Source: Dehalococcoidia bacterium (GTDB lineage: Bacteria; Chloroflexota; Dehalococcoidia; Dehalococcoidales; UBA1222). Taken from it: DNA of 15,099 nt. The stretch's first letter is position 1. Each line of letters opens with the position of its first letter. Below are positions 12,035 through 15,099 of this stretch, piece after piece. The translations under genes were made by a program, and so were the position numbers. A model generated the notes under the pieces. It did not search any database, was not told the DNA's origin, and worked only from the letters and a program-made list of their open reading frames with translations. The DNA is taken from contig WRNP01000031.1 in NCBI GenBank assembly GCA_009776515.1, positions 1 through 15,099 of the forward strand. Reading direction: 5' to 3'.

Positions 12035-14869
12035 CTATTCCAATATCTGCTTAAGGTAATAACCCGTGGCTGAGATTGGGTGGCAGGCAACCTCCTCCGG
12101 CGTACCCACCGCCACCACCCGTCCTCCTGCATCGCCCGCGCCGGGGCCAAGGTCGATAATCCAATCGGCCGACTTGATTACGTCAAGATTGTGCTCAATG
12201 ACCACGATGGAATTGCCCGCATCCACCAAGCGCTGAATGACGCGCAATAGGGCCGCAGTGTCATCAAAGGAGAGGCCGGTGGTCGGCTCATCCAAAATGT
12301 ACAGCGTCCTGCCCGTAGCTCTCCGGGAAAGCTCAGCGGCCAGCTTCACTCGCTGTGCCTCGCCGCCGGAGAGGGTGGGGGCAGGCTGCCCCAGCCTGAT
12401 GTAGCCTAACCCTACGGCGCTCAGGGTCTCCAGCTTATTCTTTAACTTAGGGAAGTGTTCAAAGAAGCGCAGGGCTTCGTCGACGGTCATATCCAGAACA
12501 TCGGCAATGCTCTTGCCTTTAAAGGCAATCTCCAGCACCTCGCGATTGTAGCGTGCCCCACGGCAAACCTCGCAGGGTACTGTCACGTCAGGCAGAAACT
12601 GCATCTCAATCTGCATATAGCCCTCGCCGCGGCAGTTCTCGCAACGCCCTCCTTTGATGTTAAAAGAGAAGCGCCCGGCGCCATATCCCCGCATTTTGGC
12701 CTCCGGTACACTCGCAAAAAGTTCGCGCACCTGGGTGAAAGTGCCGGTATAGGTAGCGGGATTGGAACGCGGTGTACGCCCGATTGGCGACTGGTCGATA
12801 TCAATCACCTTATCAATAGATGACAGCCCCTCCACCCCGTCCACTTCGCCCGGTGTCTCGCGAGCATGGTAGAGCACCTGGGCGAGACGGCGGTATAGGA
12901 TGTCGGTAATGAGGGTGCTCTTGCCCGATCCGGACACCCCTGTTACAGCCACAAGTTTACCCAAGGGAATGACTACATCAATATTTTTTAAATTATTCTG
13001 CCGTGCCCCTTTGATTTCCAGCTTCGCGCCGCTACCAGGACGGCGCTTTGAAGGCACGGCAATGCTCTTCCGTCCGGAAAGATAAGCTCCAGTTAGCGAG
13101 CCCGCCGAGCACATGATGTCATCCAGAGACCCCTCGGCTACCACCCATCCTCCATGCTCGCCGGCCCCCGGCCCCATATCCACGATCCAATCGGCTGCCC
13201 GCATCACCGCCTCGTCATGCTCCACTACTACTACACTGTTGCCCAATTCCCGCAGGCGCCTTAGGGTCTCAATTAGGCGATGGTCGTCGGCAGGATGGAG
13301 CCCAATGGTAGGCTCATCGCAGATATAGAGTACCCCCATAAGGCCGGAGCCAATTTGGGTAGCCAGGCGGATGCGCTGCGCCTCACCGCCGGAGAGGGTA
13401 GCAGAGGCGCGCGCCAAGGTAAGGTAATCCAGTCCCACATTGGAAAGAAAACGTAGCCGTGAGCTAATTTCCTTTAAGATCTCCCGGGCAATAGCCCTCT
13501 CTCGAGCGCTGAGGGTCGCTTTTTCGTCGGTTAGCTCGCTTGCCCACCCCAGCGAGCGCTCCACCGACATATTCGTCACCTCCACGATATTAAGGCCGCC
13601 AATGGTCACTGCGTAGGCCTCGGGCTTCAGCCTTTTTCCCTGGCAGACGGTGCAGGGGCTGGCCACCATGTATTGTTCCATGGAGGTCCGTGAAATCTCG
13701 GATTCGGTATCGCGGTAGAGCCGCTCCAGACGAGGGATCACTCCTTCAAAACCTTCATGGTATGAACGCACGTGCCCAAAGCGACTTCGGTATTGGCGGG
13801 CATCCCCGCCTTCGCCATACAGTACCAGGGCCATCGCCTCCGAGCTCAGCTCGCTCACTGGCTTATCTACCGAAAAACGATGGCGGCGAGCCAAATCGCG
13901 CAGGTTGCCGAAGTACCAGTTCTGAAATTGATAGGGGTGGATAGCCCCCTCAGCCAGCGACAAACGCTTATCGGGAATGACGAGTTCGGGGGAAAACTCC
14001 ATTTTTATACCAAGCCCAGTGCAGGCATGGCAGGCTCCGTGGGGAGAATTAAAGCTAAAGGTGCGCGGCTCGATCTCGCCTAGGCTCACACCGCAATCAG
14101 CACAGGCAAACTGTTCGGAAAAAAGGATTTCCTCGCCCTCTATGATGGAGACGAGCACCGCCCCCTTGCCCAACTTAAGGGCAGTATCGACAGAGTCTGC
14201 CAGACGGCTTCGGCTGTCGCCGTCGGCCGGCTCAATGACCAAGCGGTCCACCACCGCTTCAACGGTATGCTTCTTCATCTTGTCTAGGGCAATATCAGCC
14301 CCATCAAGTTCCCTGATAACGCCGTCTACGCGCACACGAGCATAGCCTTGTTTACGGAGGTCACCAAAGATGTCTTTGTGCTCGCCCTTACGACCTTTCA
14401 CCAGCGGGGCCAAGATGAGGACGCGCGCCCCTTCCGGTAGCGCCTGCACCGCATCCACAATCTGTTGCATGCTCTGCATAGCAATCTCGCGTCCGCACTG
14501 CGGGCAGTGGGGATGTCCTACCCGGGCGAAGAGGAGACGCAGATAATCGTAGATCTCAGTCACCGTGCCCACAGTGGAGCGCGGATTATGGCTTACGCCT
14601 TTCTGATCAATGGAGATAGCGGGCGACAGGCCCTCAATATAGTCCACATCGGGCTTTTCCATGCGCCCCAAGAACTGACGCGCATAAGCCGACAGCGACT
14701 CCATATAGCGGCGCTGCCCCTCCGCATAAATGGTGTCGAAAGCCAGCGAACTCTTTCCCGAGCCGGAAACACCGGTGATGACCACCAGTTTATCACGGGG
14801 GATGGTAACATCTATGTTCTTGAGGTTGTGCTCGCGGGCACCTTTGATGAATATCGTGTTCTGAGACAT
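12035..14869 (-). CDS. uvrA: Excinuclease ABC subunit A
   Basis: UvrA dimers find bulky DNA lesions and load UvrB in nucleotide excision repair. The 944-residue product is full length. It has two ABC ATPase modules: Walker A GVSGSGKS at 33-40 and 644-651, signatures LSGGEAQR at 492-499 and 833-840, and Walker B regions YICDEPTIGLH (515-525) and YILDEPTTGLS (857-867). Zinc modules are C256/C259/C280/C283 in the first insertion and C743-C746-C766-C769, the finger needed for damage handling, in the second half; CPQC (122-125) is also conserved. Two small departures from the usual consensus are C517 where Leu is typical and S867 where His is typical. A TATAAT on the minus strand (14916-14911) may be its -10. 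No strong Shine-Dalgarno and no obvious LexA-type palindrome are seen upstream. Confidence 0.98.
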   Translation of the reverse strand: MSQNTIFIKGAREHNLKNIDVTIPRDKLVVITGVSGSGKSSLAFDTIYAEGQRRYMESLSAYARQFLGRMEKPDVDYIEGLSPAISIDQKGVSHNPRSTVGTVTEIYDYLRLLFARVGHPHCPQCGREIAMQSMQQIVDAVQALPEGARVLILAPLVKGRKGEHKDIFGDLRKQGYARVRVDGVIRELDGADIALDKMKKHTVEAVVDRLVIEPADGDSRSRLADSVDTALKLGKGAVLVSIIEGEEILFSEQFACADCGVSLGEIEPRTFSFNSPHGACHACTGLGIKMEFSPELVIPDKRLSLAEGAIHPYQFQNWYFGNLRDLARRHRFSVDKPVSELSSEAMALVLYGEGGDARQYRSRFGHVRSYHEGFEGVIPRLERLYRDTESEISRTSMEQYMVASPCTVCQGKRLKPEAYAVTIGGLNIVEVTNMSVERSLGWASELTDEKATLSARERAIAREILKEISSRLRFLSNVGLDYLTLARASATLSGGEAQRIRLATQIGSGLMGVLYICDEPTIGLHPADDHRLIETLRRLRELGNSVVVVEHDEAVMRAADWIVDMGPGAGEHGGWVVAEGSLDDIMCSAGSLTGAYLSGRKSIAVPSKRRPGSGAKLEIKGARQNNLKNIDVVIPLGKLVAVTGVSGSGKSTLITDILYRRLAQVLYHARETPGEVDGVEGLSSIDKVIDIDQSPIGRTPRSNPATYTGTFTQVRELFASVPEAKMRGYGAGRFSFNIKGGRCENCRGEGYMQIEMQFLPDVTVPCEVCRGARYNREVLEIAFKGKSIADVLDMTVDEALRFFEHFPKLKNKLETLSAVGLGYIRLGQPAPTLSGGEAQRVKLAAELSRRATGRTLYILDEPTTGLSFDDTAALLRVIQRLVDAGNSIVVIEHNLDVIKSADWIIDLGPGAGDAGGRVVAVGTPEEVACHPISATGYYLKQILE

Positions 14870-14910
14870 ATAACTGATAAGCTACCGTGCCTATAGCAGA
14901 ACCAAGACAA

Positions 14911-14916
14911 ATTATA
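14911..14916 (-). promoter_or_regulatory. Candidate -10 box of uvrA
   Basis: On the minus strand 14916-14911 reads TATAAT, 41 bases before the uvrA ATG. No good -35 is found. TGC-TATAGG (about 14898-14890) is an alternative extended -10 closer to the gene. The 217-base gap is shared with the divergent gene at the right edge. Confidence 0.35.
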
Positions 14917-15047
14917 AACGGCGATCCTAAGATAATAGCCTTTTCCAGGCAAAACACCAAATCTATTAAGCGCCGAGGCTCGTCGTCAAAGAAAGCATGG
15001 CACCCTCCGAAAACCCTCTGCCCTCTTAGCTTTGCAGGCATGATGCA

Positions 15048-15077
15048 TGATAAAATAGGGGCATCAGACAGGAGGGG
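15048..15077 (+). promoter_or_regulatory. Extended -10 promoter and strong ribosome binding site of the right-edge gene
   Basis: TGA-TAAAAT at 15048-15056 is an extended -10 element. AGGAGGGG at 15070-15077 is the best Shine-Dalgarno in the window, nine bases before the ATG at 15087. Confidence 0.5.
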
Positions 15078-15086
15078 CTGGTAGCC

Positions 15087-15099
15087 ATGAACAAACAGA
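15087..15099 (+). CDS. 5' end of a gene cut by the window edge
   Basis: ATG at 15087 followed by MNKQ and then the window ends. The call rests on the strong ribosome binding site and promoter-like element upstream. The gene is divergent from uvrA. Nothing can be said of its function. Confidence 0.55.

Noticed and set aside
14887..15084. Open frames on both strands in the uvrA upstream gap
   Set aside because: Neither shows a family pattern or ribosome binding site, and the region holds promoter-like elements for the divergent genes.
14870..15086. LexA/SOS box upstream of uvrA
   Set aside because: No GAAC-N4-GTTC or CTG-N10-CAG type palindrome was found near the start of uvrA.

Overview
The window looks like a piece of a bacterial chromosome made almost entirely of core genes, with moderate-to-high GC and tight gene packing. 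The protein sequences, the run rpsO-pnp-dapB-asd-dapA, the bacterial sigma70-type promoters and the mix of Shine-Dalgarno and apparently leaderless starts point to a Chloroflexota bacterium, most likely class Dehalococcoidia. That assignment is an inference from remembered gene order and protein character, not from a search.

Left part (1-1200): a possible truncated gene start leaves the left edge on the minus strand (2-55), followed by a perfect hairpin. A YlxP/DUF503 gene (313-609, minus) is divergent from rpsO (781-1047, plus, TTG start), which has a good sigma70 promoter.

Middle-left (1218-6315): pnp, dapB, asd and dapA all lie on the plus strand. Pnp degrades RNA. Asd, DapA and DapB carry out successive steps from aspartyl phosphate through aspartate semialdehyde to tetrahydrodipicolinate, toward lysine and diaminopimelate. 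asd and dapA overlap by ATGA. The gaps before dapB and asd each hold a candidate promoter, so this is probably a cluster with internal promoters rather than one simple transcript.

Middle (6484-7545): a membrane-anchored protein has two almost identical zinc ribbons, a proline-rich linker, one membrane helix, a long coiled coil and a C-terminal domain that looks like a transglutaminase-like fold without its cysteine. It ends in a 21-bp perfect, two-way terminator. This is the least ordinary gene in the window.

Right part (7654-15099): a SbcC/Rad50-type ATPase with a CPLC zinc hook and no adjacent nuclease partner, and a multi-pass GT-C/DUF2029-like membrane protein, both with apparently leaderless starts. 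uvrA lies on the minus strand, convergent with the membrane protein gene. The first codons of another plus-strand gene sit at the right edge, behind a strong ribosome binding site.

I see no CRISPR array, insertion sequence, prophage, toxin-antitoxin pair, tRNA or rRNA. I did not find a convincing new biological system. The most unusual signals are the zinc-ribbon duplication and its possible pseudoenzyme domain, a leader motif shared by asd and the zinc-ribbon gene, and matched promoter-to-start spacing at two genes lacking a Shine-Dalgarno.
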